The position numbers and the translations under genes were made by a program. This document shows, piece by piece, positions 33,641-46,285 of a DNA stretch of 64,000 nucleotides. Below the pieces are notes generated by a model that searched no databases, was not told the DNA's origin, and was given only the letters and a program-made list of their open reading frames with translations. The DNA lies in the NCBI GenBank assembly GCA_020205615.1, contig CM035166.1, positions 96,297,065 through 96,361,064 of the forward strand. The letters are read 5' to 3'. Numbering within the stretch: position 1 is the first letter of the stretch; every line of letters starts with the position of its first letter. The DNA is from Panax quinquefolius (lineage: Eukaryota > Streptophyta > Magnoliopsida > Apiales > Araliaceae).

Positions 33641-33760
33641 ATTTGCAACAAAACCCTTCCCAATTTCAGCAACAAAACAACAACTCCAAAATCCAATTTG
33701 CAAAACAAAACCCTTCCCAATTTCATCAACAAAACAACAACTCCAAAATCACATTCCTAA
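33641..33760. repeat. Two copies of a ~57-bp direct repeat
   Basis: AACAAAACCCTTCCCAATTT, followed by CA(G/T)CAACAAAACAACAACTCC, occurs at ~33646 and ~33706. Left flank of the CACTA element; no other role seen. Confidence 0.7.
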
Positions 33761-33887
33761 TTTAAGTATACACCCAACTTCAACAATTATATCAATAACT
33801 CACAAATTCATCCAAATTTCAGAAATTATATCGACAACTCACAAATTATCTAAATTCTAGTATACATTTTCATTGAATTACCCATAT

Positions 33888-34186
33888 CACTATAAGAAAA
33901 AGGTCTATCAGCGACCAATAATATCAACGACCGCATATCCGGTCATTGATATTCGTAATAGTAACCGACATCAACAACCATTCTATAATCCTGTCGCTAA
34001 GTTATATCAGCGACCGCATGTGGTCGCAGATCGGTCGCTAGAACAAATTTCCCACCCAAAATTTGGCAGGAAATGTTGGCGCGTAGTTTTTTTGCGACCA
34101 CTTATAATCAGCGACCACATGCGGTCGTTGATAAGTCCATGTCATTAAAAGTTAGCGACCGGATGCGGTCGCTAATCAAACTAAAT
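33888..34186. repeat. Left terminal and subterminal repeats of the CACTA element
   Basis: TIR followed by repeated dyads of the type TCAGCGACCGCATG-GGTCGCTGA: pairs near 33908-33945, 34010-34042, 34108-34133 and 34154-34175. In En/Spm such repeats bind TnpA; binding here is inferred. Confidence 0.85.
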
Positions 34187-34892
34187 GAAATCTTTATCAG
34201 GTATTCGCTCGACACAGAACAGAGAAGGAAAAAAAATAGGGAGGTCCGAAATAGAGAGAAGAGGGAGAAAGGGGGAGAGGAGAAGGAGTTCGGTCGCTGC
34301 CGCCACCTACCACCTGCCACCGGCCACCTACCACCTGCCTCAACAAAGGAGATCAAATTTTTCATCATTCATTGTAATTTCTTGAATAGTGTTTGAAATT
34401 GTATGTGAATTCATTGGATTTGGCGATTGTGTGCATGAATACACCATGTATTGGGTAATTCGTTTAGTCGCCTATCAAATTGGGTAATTTGTTTTTTTTA
34501 AAATAGGTTTTTGTCATCAAATCTAGTAACCCTAATCCAGGTATTGGGTAATTCGTTTAGGTTTTTGTTGTAATTTGTTTTTAGTATCACCAGTTTTCTT
34601 GGCTGAGAGTCGAAGTTAAAGAACTTTTATTATCCATTAGTAGATTTTTCCTCTTTACCTTTTAGCTTTCATAAGGAGCTCACACACCAAAAATTGAGGT
34701 TGAGTTAAGAATAAGGTTTGTCCTAGTTCAATTCTCATCAAATATGATAATTGATGTTAATTATAAAATTCATTTATAATGTATGTTTCTTAATTATAAA
34801 ATTAATTTATAATTGTATATTGGTAATGTTTTGATTGATATTATATTGGTAATGTATATGGGACTCAATATTAATGTCTCATGAGTGTTCAG
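34187..34892. other. Left internal region of the CACTA element
   Basis: GA-rich stretch at 34215-34290, then CCACCTACCACCTGCCACCG, then AT-rich sequence with two copies of TTGGGTAATTCGTTTAG. Probably promoter and untranslated leader of the transposase gene. Short frames here show no known domain. Confidence 0.45.
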
Positions 34893-37629
34893 TGTGACAC
34901 CCCCAAATTCGGGTACTTCAATTCCACGGGATTTGGTGTTCACTGTACAAATATCATTTATCTATCAACCCATAATAAATGCAAACCATGCAATAAATAG
35001 AAATAAAATCCTCCCCTTATGGGATTACAACATCTGAATAATAAATATAATCTCAGGTCAAACTAACCTTAAACATCTGTGCGAAAACATAAACAAATAA
35101 GTCTTAACAACATCAATTCTTTACAATAATATTCTTAAAATTAAATAACAAGTCTTCATCACTTAGTAGCTTTGCCTTTGCCTTTGCTAGTAGAAGGCTC
35201 ATCGGTACTTTCGTTCTTAAGCTGCAATGTTATTATTATTACTTGAGTGAGCATGAATGCCTGATAAGTATAAAAATGAAATAACAATATATAATAACAT
35301 GCGAGTGAATCAAAGACTTCTGAAATAAAAGCTCAACTTTTGAATCAAGAATAAATAACAAGAGTTCAAAAGATTTCTGAGGGTCATAAGACCTTGAACT
35401 ATGTCCTAGGTTATCAAGGGTTATACTTGAAACCTTTAACAGTCATAAGACTATGGACTCTTCTTCTCGTACTTAGGGGGATCAGCCCTTAGTACCATAC
35501 TGTGCACAATATCTTAACGCTAACGCATAAATAAATCCCTTTGCAGGGTTGTTCATCTCAGTTTGACATTAGAGTCCGCACTAAAGGAAGTTTGGTTTGG
35601 ATAAATCAATAAGGGTTCTGAATTTAGAACGTTCATCAACTATGGACTAGTTGAATCAATAAGGATTCGCTAGTCTAACAAGGTTCAACAATAAATGATA
35701 TTTATAAGGAATAACAATCTCAATAGGTACACAATAGAACAATTATTGTATAACAGAATCATACTTTGAAAAGATAGTAAATCTTTAATATAACAAATGA
35801 ACTTGATTTATAAACTTGAATAATGATAACAAGTAGGGTTAGGAAACTTGCCTCGTGCATAGATTACACATTAATTAAACACGTTCCTTGAATTTAATCC
35901 TACATATCATTTCCATTCACAACTATAGTTAATTATAACATAACTAATCATCAAACGTTCATTCTTTTTGTCTAACTTGATTATGACAATACTTAGTCAA
36001 TTTACTACATTGTCACATAATTTACACTTCACGAATGACAAGCTAATTATGTATTCAATAATTCAATCCACATGCAATTTTATTATTTACATGTTAAGTA
36101 TCTATTTTCACATCTCATTATACTTCTAACATATTCCTATGTTTATTAAATTAGGTTAATACCACATTGCTAGACTTAAGCATTTTTTAAAATTCATTTT
36201 TGGACATTCTGCAGAGTGGTGCTTGCGGCATACCACTTTATACTTACTTTCGGCGTTATGGCGCTGGACGTTCTTGGCGTTGATAAGATTGAGAGACTTG
36301 ATTACGGAGTTGGTCTTTGCGGCCGAAAAACTCCATTTTGATTCTCAGTTCGCGAAGAACACAGAGTTCAGCGAAATGGACACTCCATGATCATTAATTT
36401 CACTAAATTAACATACCCACATGCCAGAATTCATACATAATCATTACCCAACAATTATAGAATGATTTTAACCCATTAAAACATATAATTACAGAATTAA
36501 AATATATAAATTTCACTGTTCTTGATGTTCTTGAAGGTTTTGAACATAAATCATGAAAATTAATACTACTGATTAATTTATAACAAGAATCCGTTTCATT
36601 AAAAGTTTGGTCTCTTCGTATTAACATGCATAATAATATACGTGTAAATTTTATAAAAACATTTATGTTTGACATATTAAAATCATATATAAGGCCATAT
36701 GGCCATATTCTAAACTCTGTAACTTTTGAGGCCATATCACATGTTAATATTATGAAACTGATGCTATGGTTTATAATATATATATATAATCAAATACGAT
36801 TTGGTAATATTTAACACATATACAAACTCATAATCATACCCTTTCCCAAATCTGAGAGACTTTACAAAAGGTGAAGCCATTTTATGAAAACTAAATGGCG
36901 TAAAAAGGAGAATTTGAGTTTGGAGAAATTATCCGAGTATAGTTTGGAAGAGGTGATCAATGATGATCCTTTCACAAATAATTGTTAATTACACACTCAA
37001 AATTTTCTCTCAAACTTCTCAAATTTCTCTCTGTGAACTCTCTCTGATTTCTTTGCTAGACTTTAGAAAAATGAAGAATGAAGAAGACGTCGTATAAATT
37101 AAAGAAGCGGCGCAGCATTATGGTTGATTTACCCATCATGGGTTAATTGTCCATAACTCCCACTAAGGCCGTGTTTGGCTAGAAAGCTTAATTGGTTCAA
37201 AATCATTAAATTTAATAAATCTCTTATACTATAGTTTAAATTATGTCACACCCTTTACACATAATTCAAATATCTTATTTAATTTAAATTAATAAAATAT
37301 AATAATTTCTCATTAATTCACATAGTCACATAATTAATTTTCTCATTAATTAATTATATCAAATTATTAAATCTCTAATTAATTATTACATTAATTAAAA
37401 TAACATTAGGTTTATTAAATATTTCTTTTAGTTTAATAAACTCATATAATTACAAACTTTGAATAATAAAATTATTCTCCACATTAATTTAATAAGTATA
37501 ACACATATAATTAAATTAATCTATCACAATTGCATCAATTAATTATTTAATCTAATAATTAAATCATCGAAAATATTTATTTAATCCATAAATATTAAAA
37601 TTAATTTACAAAAATCTCGTTAAGTCACA
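34893..37629 (-). repeat. 3' LTR of element D
   Basis: 2737 bp on the top strand, from TGTGACACCCCCAAATTC to TTAAGTCACA. Very close to 53571-56335, apart from a GC-rich patch at ~36207-36345. A short TA run is at ~36767-36789. TATA-like sequence is present near its 5' end (minus strand), but I cannot choose one with confidence. Confidence 0.9.
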
Positions 37630-37642
37630 TCTTTCCCCCCTT
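37630..37642 (-). other. Polypurine tract, element D
   Basis: Top strand TCTTTCCCCCCTT, minus strand AAGGGGGGAAAGA, next to the 3' LTR. Confidence 0.8.
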
Positions 37643-37699
37643 AAAAGGATTACATCCCCGAAATCATGACTCAATAAATTTGACGATTTACATTCTCCC

Positions 37700-39040
37700 C
37701 CCTACAAAGATTACATCCCCGAGAATCGCTTACACATAAATTAAGTAAATAAATGAGGGTAATTCTTCATCATATTCTCTTGAGTTCCCACGTAGCTTCT
37801 TGACGTTGTGGTTCCTTCAAATTACATTAATAGAAGTATTACTTTATTTACGAGAACTTGTTCTTTTTCTCATCGACAATTTGAGCAGGAATTTCTTACG
37901 TAAGATAAGTCTTTTTCAAAATGCGAGGTTCGTATTCAATTACATGCTTGTAATCGGGTTTGTAGGGCGTAAAAGCGAAAAGATGAAAGGCGTTGTGGAC
38001 ATTCTTGAGTCTTTGAGAGGTAGGACTACCTCGTGCGCGACTTCTCTCGATTCTTTGTAGTACTTGAAAGGGTCCAATGAATCTTGGGCTCAATTTTTCT
38101 TTCTTCCAGACCTAATCTTTCCCTTCTAGGGAGAGACCTTTAAGAACACGTAACTACGATTTCAAATTCAATATTCTTACGATGTGGATCGGTATTTTTT
38201 TACTCTATCTTGAAATTGCTTTATTAGTGGTGTACTCGGATCACTTTGACTATTTACATTGTCTGTGTTGTACTAATTACGGGCTAGCAATAGTCTTTCG
38301 CCAACTTCATCCCAATAAAGTGGAGTTACGCTTTTTTACGTCAGTATAACGTTTCGTAAGGCGGTATGCCTATACTAGCGTGGTAACTATTGTTGTAGCC
38401 AAACTCTGCTAACGGTAGGTGATCATCCCAATTTCCTTTAAAGTCCATTACACAGGCTCTTAGCATATCTTCTAATGTCTGAATCGTTCTCTCACTCTAT
38501 CCGTCTGTTTGAGGGTGGTATGTTGTACTCATTCGTAATTACGTTCCCATGCATTCCTGTAGACGTTTCCAGAAATTTGATGTAAAGCGCGGATCTCTAT
38601 CAGAAACAATTGACACCGGCACTCCGTGCCTCAAAACAATCTCTTTTACGTAAAGTCTCGCCAACTGATCTAAGTTAAATCTGATTTTGATCGGAAGGAA
38701 GTGTGCAGATTTCGTTAGTCGGTCAACGATAACCCATACTCCGTCGTATCCTTTCTGAGTCGTCGGAAGGCCAACCACAAAGTCCATTGTAATATGTTCC
38801 CATTTCCATTCTAGAATCTCCAACGATTGTAGCAATCCACTTGGTCTTTGATGTTCTGTTTTTACTTTCTGACAGGTCAGACACTTGGCAACACATTCTG
38901 CAACATCCTGTTTAAAATTCAGCCACCAGAAGTGTTGTCGAAGATCTTGATACATCTTGGTACTACCAGTGTGAATCGAATATCGTGAGCTATGAGCCTC
39001 ACTCAAAATGTCTTCCTTAATCTACGAAATGCTTGGCGGT
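37700..39040 (-). pseudogene. pol: Integrase and chromodomain-type tail, element D
   Basis: The best frame is 38539-39006: zinc region with H12 and C42-x2-C45 ([14 protein letters not shown]), catalytic core with [18 protein letters not shown] (first Asp at residue 75) and [16 protein letters not shown] (second Asp). The third acidic residue lies in the next, shifted frame. 37896-38093 holds SPRFIGPFQVLQRI, NVHNAFH and HVIEYEPRIL, the GPF-like region leading to the chromodomain. Frameshifts occur at ~38535 and between 38093 and 38200. Confidence 0.85.
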
Positions 39041-39335
39041 ACCCAAATTACGCTCTCAAATCTAAGTATTCCTTCCTTATCCATCTTGAACCTCGGTTCG
39101 GTTCCTTGAATATCTTCTTTATCACCTTTTGCATTCTTAGTCACGAAAGTTGAGCCTCCTTTACTTTATCTAGTAGAGTTGTGCAGTTGCATCTGAAATA
39201 GCTTTTCATCAATCTCCATAGGATACTTAACTTCGATTCCGGTTTCTCCATTTACGCAATTAGCTCCTCTGAGCGATTGAACATCATCAACTTCTCCCGA
39301 CCCTTTCTACTTAAGGCGTCGGCAACTACATTGCC

Positions 39336-40640
39336 TTACGGATGGTATAAAATCTCACAATCGTAATCCTTAATTAACTCCAACCACCTTCTTTGGCGCA
39401 TATTCAAGTCTTTTTGTGTAAAAATATATTTCAGACTCTTGTGGTGCATATATATTTCACACTTCTCCCGTAGAGATAGTGCCTCCAAATTTTCAAAGCA
39501 AAAACTCTGCACTAACTCCAAGTCGTGGGTGGGATATCCTTTCTCGTAATCCTTTAATTGTCATGATGTATACGCAATGACTTTTCCGTTTTGCATCGAG
39601 ACACAACCAAGTCCTTTATCACGACGCATCACTATATAAACAACAAAATTTCATGTATCGTCCGGAAGAGACAACACAGGTGTTGTACTCAACCTCTACT
39701 TCAATTCCTGAAAGCTTTCCTCACACTTCTCCGTCCAAACAAATTTTATAGCTTTTCGAGTTAAATTCGTTAACGGAGTTGCGATCTTGGAAAAATCTTG
39801 TATGAACCTTCGTAATATCCTGCTGATCCAAGAAAACTTACGTGCTTAGAGCGGCGTCCTTGGGCTGATCCCGATTAATCACGGCCCGACTTTGGATGGA
39901 TCTACCAAAATTCTATTTTTATCGATCACATGCCCAAGAAATTGCACCCGCTCGATCCAAAATTCGCATTTCAAAAACTTGGCATACAACTTCTCCCTCC
40001 TTAACACTTCCAACGTTAATCTCAAATGCTCTTCATGTTCTTCCTTGGTTTTTGGATAAACCAAAATGTCGTCTATAAATACCACTACGAACTTGTCCAA
40101 AAATGGTTTGAACACACCATTCATTAATCCCATAAATTCTGCGGAGCATTCGTTAGACCAAATGACATAACCAAAAATTTGTAGTGACCATATCGTGTTC
40201 TGAACGCTATTTTCAGTACATCCTCGGGTCTCACCTTCAGTTGATGATAACCACTCCTAAAGTCTATCTTGGAAAAATATTTCGCTCCATTCAATTGATC
40301 AAACAGATCATCGATCCTCGGTAATGGATATCTATTCTTAATCGTAACCTTATTCAGTTCTCTGTAATCAATGCAAAGTCGCATCATTCCATCCTTCTTC
40401 TTCACAAACAATACCGGCGCTCCCCACGGCGATACGCTTGGTTGAATGTACTTCTTGTCCAGTAACTCTTGTAGTTGTACCATTAATTCTTTCATCTCTA
40501 CTGGTGCCATTCTGTATGGTGCCTTCGATATTGGAGCGGTTCCTGGCGCCAAATCGATCACAAAATCAACTTCTCTATCTGGCGGAAGGCCTGGAAAATC
40601 GTTTGGAAATACATCGATGAAATCTCTCACTACCGGTATC
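39336..40640 (-). pseudogene. pol: Reverse transcriptase and RNase H, element D
   Basis: 40124-40630 reads [65 protein letters not shown] and [12 protein letters not shown]. After a frameshift at ~40130, 39879-40133 reads [14 protein letters not shown] (catalytic FIDD at residues 19-22) and FLGHVIDKN. RNase H is seen at 39336-39521 (HHKSLKYIFTQKDLNMRQRR, where YTDHKS is usual, so the Asp is lost or miscalled). Only a few frame changes separate these blocks. Confidence 0.87.
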
Positions 40641-40818
40641 TCCTCTACTTTCAGATTCTCTTTACGACTGTCGACTATGTAAGCTAAATATCCTACACAA
40701 CCTTATCTTAATAACTTCCTGGCCTGCATTATTGTCAGACAACTCGCTTGTCTAGGCAACTTGCTACCATAAAACCTGACCTTTGGCCGAGTCATAAGGT
40801 TGATCGCTTCTTTGGCAA

Positions 40819-42260
40819 TCAATTTACATTTCCGTAATTGAATAACCAGTCTATTCCCAAAATAACGTCAAATTCCCCAAGTCGAATAAGGATAAGATCT
40901 ACGTTCGTGATATTACCATTAATATCCACTCTACAGTTCTTATGTATGTACTTAACAGGGATTATTTCTCTATTCACAATTTCTATGTTCATGGGGTAAT
41001 CCAATTCATCCTTAGGCAAATCTAAATTCTTAGCAAAGTCATCGGATATAAAGGAACAAGTAGCACCCGAATCAAATAAAACATAAGCATTAATTTTATT
41101 GATCGGAATGATACCTGACACCACATCACGAGACTGAACTACATCCTGCACCGTCATGTTGAAAGTCCCGGCGGTCGGTCGATTGGTTGCGGTTGGTCCA
41201 GTGATAGTCAAGGCATTTCCACTGCTGTTTCCCTTGTTTCCTCCTGATCCTGCCCCTCCAGATCCCTTCTTAGGACAGTCTCTTGCCAAATGATCTTTTG
41301 AACCACAGGTGAAGCAGGCACCCTTCTTTGGGTTAGGACAGTTAGGTGCTATATGGCCCTCCTGACCACAATTGTAGCACACCCGCTTTCCCTTCATACA
41401 AACTCCCAGGTGAGCTTTCCCGCAGGTCGGGCATGCTTCGATTCTCTTCTTTTGACCTCCTTGCTGATTTTTCGGTGATGAGTTGTCATTCCACCTCTTC
41501 TTCTGATTAAAATTACCACCTCCTGTGCCACTTCCACTAGTCTTGTTATTTCCTTCACTTTCATTCTTCTTCTTCTTCTGATCTTGATTGTACTTGGTCA
41601 CTGCATCGCTTCCACCTTCAGCGAGGATGGCCTTTTCCAGTACTCCAGCAAAAGTGTTTATCTGAAACATTGATACTTTACTATATACCCAGGGCTTTAG
41701 TCCTTGTTCGAATCTTCTGGCTTTTCTCTCGTCCGTGTGTACTTGATACAGGGCGAACCACGCCAACTCGTTGAATCTAGCCCCATAATTAGGTACGGTC
41801 ATATTTCCCTGCTTCAATTCAAGAAATTGAACCTCCATACAGTTTCTGAAATTTGGTGGAAATACATCTCGAAGAACATCTCTTTAAATCTCTCCCAAGT
41901 AATTACACCTTCACCTCCACGAACTTTGTTTGCTTGCCACCAATAGCTAGCTTCAGACTTCAGCATAAACGTTGCAAAAGCGGTCTTCTGGTCTTCTCTA
42001 ACCCTAGCAACATCGAAAACCTTCTCCATCTCTATAACCCATGTTTGAGCCTCGATCGGGTTCATGGAACCTTTAAACTCTGGCGGTCCCACCGCCTTGA
42101 AATCATTAAACGTTGTATTTGGTGGAGCTTGAGGTTGATTATTCATTGCTCCAGTCAGTAAGTTAACCAACTGCTGAACGGGATTAGCATTGGCATTATT
42201 GTTGTTATTTGTTGACTCTTCCTGAGATGGTTGACGTTGTTGTCTTCTTCTTGGCGGCAT
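40819..42260 (-). pseudogene. gag-pro: gag-protease, element D (one frameshift)
   Basis: Start ATG at 42260 (MPPRRRQQRQ, basic). Gag core: VGPPEFKGSMNP, VFDVARVREDQKTAFATF, WERFKEMFFEMYF. A single frameshift at ~41840 joins it to the frame 41838-40819 (339 codons): FLELKQGNMTVPNY, basic Gln/Asn-rich linker, Cys-His clusters C136-C139-H143-C147, C154-C157-H162-C167 and C175-C178-H183-C188. The protease has LFDSGATCSF (DSG at 256-258) and ILGIDWL. DSG is common in this lineage and may be active. The frameshift may be a sequencing error, since it falls at TTTCC-ACC. Confidence 0.88.
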
Positions 42261-42553
42261 ATTTCTGTTAAAATATATGTTTATTAAATCTCTATTAAAT
42301 TCTCTAAATAGGTAAGACTTAACTTAACAATTTCATATAATTATTTAACACATTATCTCAAACAACTTGATATATATTCACTCAAATCAAAAGTTTTACA
42401 TCAAACGATAGCATCACTGCTATTTACATCAACTATCCTGAGATAAAGAGTCTACAGGATTTAAATATTAAAATATTCCTTTGTTCATAACTACATCGGA
42501 ATTTACATCTAAGTACTAGATAAGTTTCTCACATAAGCAAACAAATTCTATTA

Positions 42554-43291
42554 CTATCTGTCAAGGCGCTGAATAGCCTTGCTACGCTCCTCTTCCATGA
42601 TGCGAGACATCGTCCTGCGATCCAGCATGTACGATGGAAGTCCTTCGAACTGGATGGGGTACCTCAAAACTCGATCTTGGGCCTCATCCATTGCATTGTT
42701 AAGTGTAAAGTACGTCTCCCCAAGCTTCGCCTTCTTTGCGCGACCGTCCTCTTTTGCAAGATCAGCACGACGTGACTTTCTTACCCAGCCTTCCTCTGCT
42801 ATGATCAGCCTTTCAGAGCTTTCCTTCAGTTCCTTCTTCAACTTCTCTATCTCTTCGGTCTTATCTTCGGTTTGACCCTTCTCATGGACTAAATCCCATT
42901 CTACATTTCTCAGTCGTAAGTGAAGAGTTGAAATCTCCCTCTCCTTTTGCTCAAGAGTAATCTGCTGAATAATCGCCCGTTCAGTCAAATCCTATACCTC
43001 ATCTTGTAACTCTACGTTACGGTCGTATAACGCTTCGTACATCTCAGCATCAATGGAGTGCTGTGGAAACTCCTCTTCTTCCTCTTCTTCATCAAATTCC
43101 TCCTCAGGATCCTCCTCAGGATCAGTCTCAGGTTCATACTCCTGACCAACAACGGTGATCAACAGAGATGACTCCCTTTGTACCAACTGTTCCCTAATGA
43201 CATGAATGTCTTTGGGCTCCTCCTCTGTAGGTACTGTAGGTACTCGGGGTTCCTCCTCCCCAGTTCGACTATTTCCTCCAATATCCGACAT
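42554..43291 (-). CDS. Extra ORF upstream of gag in element D (acidic plus coiled coil)
   Basis: One frame of about 246 codons starting MSDIGGNSRTGEEE, broken only by a TAG at 42992-42994. The N-terminal third ends in an acidic block (DPEEEFDEEEEEEEF). The rest is charged and helical with heptad-like spacing (EIEKLKKELKESSERLII), a likely coiled coil, then a basic patch (RKSRRADLAKEDGRAKKAK). It lies between PBS and gag, on the same strand, ~290 bp before the gag start. Extra ORFs before gag are known in the Tat/Ogre lineage; I do not know one like this for Tekay. Function unknown. It might act as an RNA- or chromatin-binding accessory, or be captured host sequence. The stop may be genuine decay. 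Confidence 0.55.
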
Positions 43292-44119
43292 CCTGACAAT
43301 AAAATTTCAAGTTTTAGTTACTAAGTCGTACTAGTGAGCACATAATTTAACACATAAGCACATAGAGTCTTTTATTATCTTCAATGAATTATAAAAATTC
43401 ATTCCCTAGAACTCGATAATAGTTTCCATCACTATGTTCTTCCTATAAGGCTACTACCTAAGGTTGTTTCCCCCACCTAAGGTTCATAACTGTAAGACCC
43501 CAGCTTTTATAAATAAAGATGAATTTTTCTATAAATATTATTTTTGAATATTATGGAATAAATTTGATATAATGTTATAGTTGTGGGTAATATTTATAAA
43601 TTTTGCAAAGTATGCAAGTTGTTATAAAATATTAGTTTGGTCGGGGAATATTCTTTTGTTAGGAATATTCGTATGATATGGCTCAATCATTGGTGGACCC
43701 AAGAATGAAATTATTGTCGGATTGAGAAAACGACAAAATATTTTATAAAAATAACGGCGGAGGTGTTACTGAATTAAAAGCTGTTGAACTACCCGTTGGT
43801 AAAGTAATGCGATGTCTGGCGTGGTTGCGTAGTAGCACTGCGGTATTGATTATTGATGCTTACGTGAGAAGTCACTTTCGGTTATGCTCAATTATTACTC
43901 ACGATAATTCTTTGCATCATATCTCTTATATTATTGATTCAATTATTGTCACGTGATATCATCATATAATATGTTATAGTATTAAATCAATAATTGAGGC
44001 GACAAGTTATAAATGATTAATAATTGTTGAAAGATTAAATATGTGTTGATGAAAAAAAAATGATTTGTGGTAAGTTTGATTATTTTATGGGGGCTCATAT
44101 GTCATCATCTAAGAGTCTC

Positions 44120-44330
44120 TTCGTCGATAGTATTTACCTTCGTCGATAGTAATTACCTTAACCGATAGTAATTACCCTTGTGAATAGTATTTACCTTCAA
44201 TAGTAATTACCTTCGTCGATATAGTAATTACCCTTGTGAATAGTATTTACCTTCGTCGATAGTAATTACCCTTATGAATAGTATTTACCTTCGTCGATAG
44301 TATTTACCTTCGTTAATAGTAATTACCTTT
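44120..44330 (+). repeat. U3 array of GATAGTAATTACCTTCGTC units, element E
   Basis: About ten ~19-bp units alternating GATAGTA/GAATAGTA with ATTACC or TTTACC. The sister array is at 51548-51735, and a minus-strand relative is at 56825-56940. It lies ~120-330 bp upstream of TATA. GAATAGTA also forms the U3 arrays of B and G. Confidence 0.8.
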
Positions 44331-44453
44331 ACCGACGACGTCGAACCACTTGTCGTTTCACATTACAAAGCGTCGAAACCACTTTTCTTTTCACATCATT
44401 TAGTCGTCGAGCCACTTGCCTTTTCAAATGGCGGTGCTAAGCTAGAAATCTTC

Positions 44454-44460
44454 TATAAAT
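44454..44460 (+). promoter_or_regulatory. TATA box, 5' LTR of element E
   Basis: TATAAAT in AATCTTCTATAAATAGAGGC. Confidence 0.65.
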
Positions 44461-44624
44461 AGAGGCTGAGGCTTCATTATTTTCACGAATTCATTCAAGC
44501 TATAGAGAGAAAGTATAGAGAGAATCGGAGAAAGAAGAAGAGTATTTTGTTACTACTGTTCTTTGCGATATTCAATCTCTACCAAATGTAAAGGGTGTTA
44601 TTCTTTCTTATTCATGAAGAGAAC

Positions 44625-45070
44625 TGTTGTTATTCCATTGCTTATTATTACATTTGGAATAACTTTTATATCGTGGTTTACCCTATACTTGGTGACATTC
44701 TTCTATTATTACATTGGAACATCACATGCATGTGTTTTACACCGGACTGGTTAAAATCTTTATTATTTTGTTGGAACATCACATGCATGTGTGTTTTACA
44801 GGACTGGTTCCGTCTTTATTATTACATTGGAACATCACATGCATGTGTTTTACACCGGACTGGTTCCCATCTTTATCATTCTGTTGGAATATCCTATCAT
44901 GTGTTTTTACAGGATCTGGTTCCATCTTTATTATTACATTGGAACATCACAGCCGGTGTGAATTTCACGACACGTTCCATTATTTATTATTACATTGGAA
45001 TAACTTTTATGCATGCTTGATCTATATCGCATGCATGGTGAATTTCTTTTGTTATTCCATTCTTTATTGT
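44625..45070 (+). repeat. Leader array of inverted-repeat units, 5' LTR of element E
   Basis: About seven units of ~60 bp. Most have the GTTCC...GGAAC version, with spacer CATCACATGCATGTGTTTTA (itself palindromic at ACATGCATGT) and the outer units the ATTCC...GGAAT version. Confidence 0.78.
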
Positions 45071-46108
45071 ACCCGGTTGGTTAAAACTTTGACTTATACT
45101 CCATGAAATTAGTGGAATATCCTTGATATTTGCGTTTCATCCGATATCTTTTCATGAAAATATTCTTACGATCATTCTTGAATTTTACTCTACAAAAGCG
45201 ATATCATGTTGATAATTTGGGCGTTAATAATTCTGGATAAAATAATTCTTGAACTTGTTTTATTGAATTCTTATATCATTGTCATCATCCTCATGTTTAT
45301 ATTTTTTAAAGTCATCGTGGCTTTTGTAGTGCATAGATGGACTTGGTATGATTATGACCGAGAGACTATTCCGGTTGTAATCATGGCCAGTAATGTTACA
45401 AATGATGTGGTAAAAAATCCTCGATTAGTAGTAGTGCATTGATGGATGATTGTTGGCATGATCATGACCATTAATGAATACACAAATATTCTTGGCCGTG
45501 AGTGCATGAATAATTGTGGTCGTGATACTAAAGAATATCCTTGGCCCTAGTGCGGGGGTGATTCGATGATGTGGAATATTTATTAAAATTTGAGTCTCGG
45601 CTATAACGATGATGAAAAACCTTTTAAAACCTAAAAAATAGTAGACTTTATTTTCTACTTGACTCTTTTAATGGATTGTATATTCATTGCAGATTAAACC
45701 GGTTATTCTATTGTATTTTATCGGTTTAACATTGTTGAAGACTATTGATAATTTATTACGCATTATCTTAGTCATAATATTTCTTCTTGGGCTAGTTGAG
45801 CTCACCCTTTCTTTCACTTTGTTCTCTTGAGAAATGAGAATATAGATGGGGACGAGTCGGGAAGCAGTGATGGTCTGAAGATAGCATTAGTAGTCCTCAC
45901 TATTCACGTGAAATAGTGTGATAATAATTGTAATGAGGACTCCTTATTGAGTTTGTATAATATCTAGTAGGCGATATTTGTATTTAAACTCACGGTTTAT
46001 GTAAGTATTGTACCACAGCAGTTATGTTAGTAAGTTGTATTTAAATTACATACCATGTAAGTGGTGACCCAAGATGGGTGATGTATACCTAATTTTGGGG
46101 CGTCACGG

Positions 46109-46121
46109 TTGAGTATCGAGC
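46109..46121 (+). other. Primer binding site, element E
   Basis: TTGAGTATCGAGC against the expected TTGGTATCAGAGC, with an extra base and a CG/CAG difference. The position right after the LTR supports it. Confidence 0.75.
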
Positions 46122-46285
46122 TTAGGATATGATCCTGGCTAAGATGTGAGAATAGTACTAGGAGGGAGAGGCGGGGAATACCTTCGCTAGTATGACCTAC
46201 CTAAGTTTATGTGCTATTTTATTGGTTGGTCGGAAGATAGGGATAATTTGTTACATGTCAATTAACCTTTTGTTTTGTGGCGATG

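Larger units (their letters stand above)
43491..46107 (+). repeat. 5' LTR of element E
   Basis: 2617 bp, TGTAAGACCCCAGC to GGCGTCACG (last base changed from A). U3 has its own repeat array (44120-44330), TATA 44454-44460, leader array 44625-45070, stem-loop array ~45310-45560, and the shared U5 end. Confidence 0.92.

Noticed and set aside
34073..34396. Overlapping open frames on both strands of 34073-34396
   Set aside because: They run through CACTA subterminal repeats and a GA-rich leader; no domain and no agreement with transposase family proteins.
36403..36735. 110-codon open frame on the minus strand of LTR D (and 55206-55427)
   Set aside because: Present in both LTRs but shortened by a frame change in one; no motif, and it lies in non-coding LTR sequence.
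44595..45106. Overlapping open frames of 100-140 codons in the leader arrays (also 52137-52523, 29457-29850, 22827-23225)
   Set aside because: They are translations of tandem AT-rich repeats in several frames at once, vary between copies and lack a shared start. Treated as by-products of the repeat.
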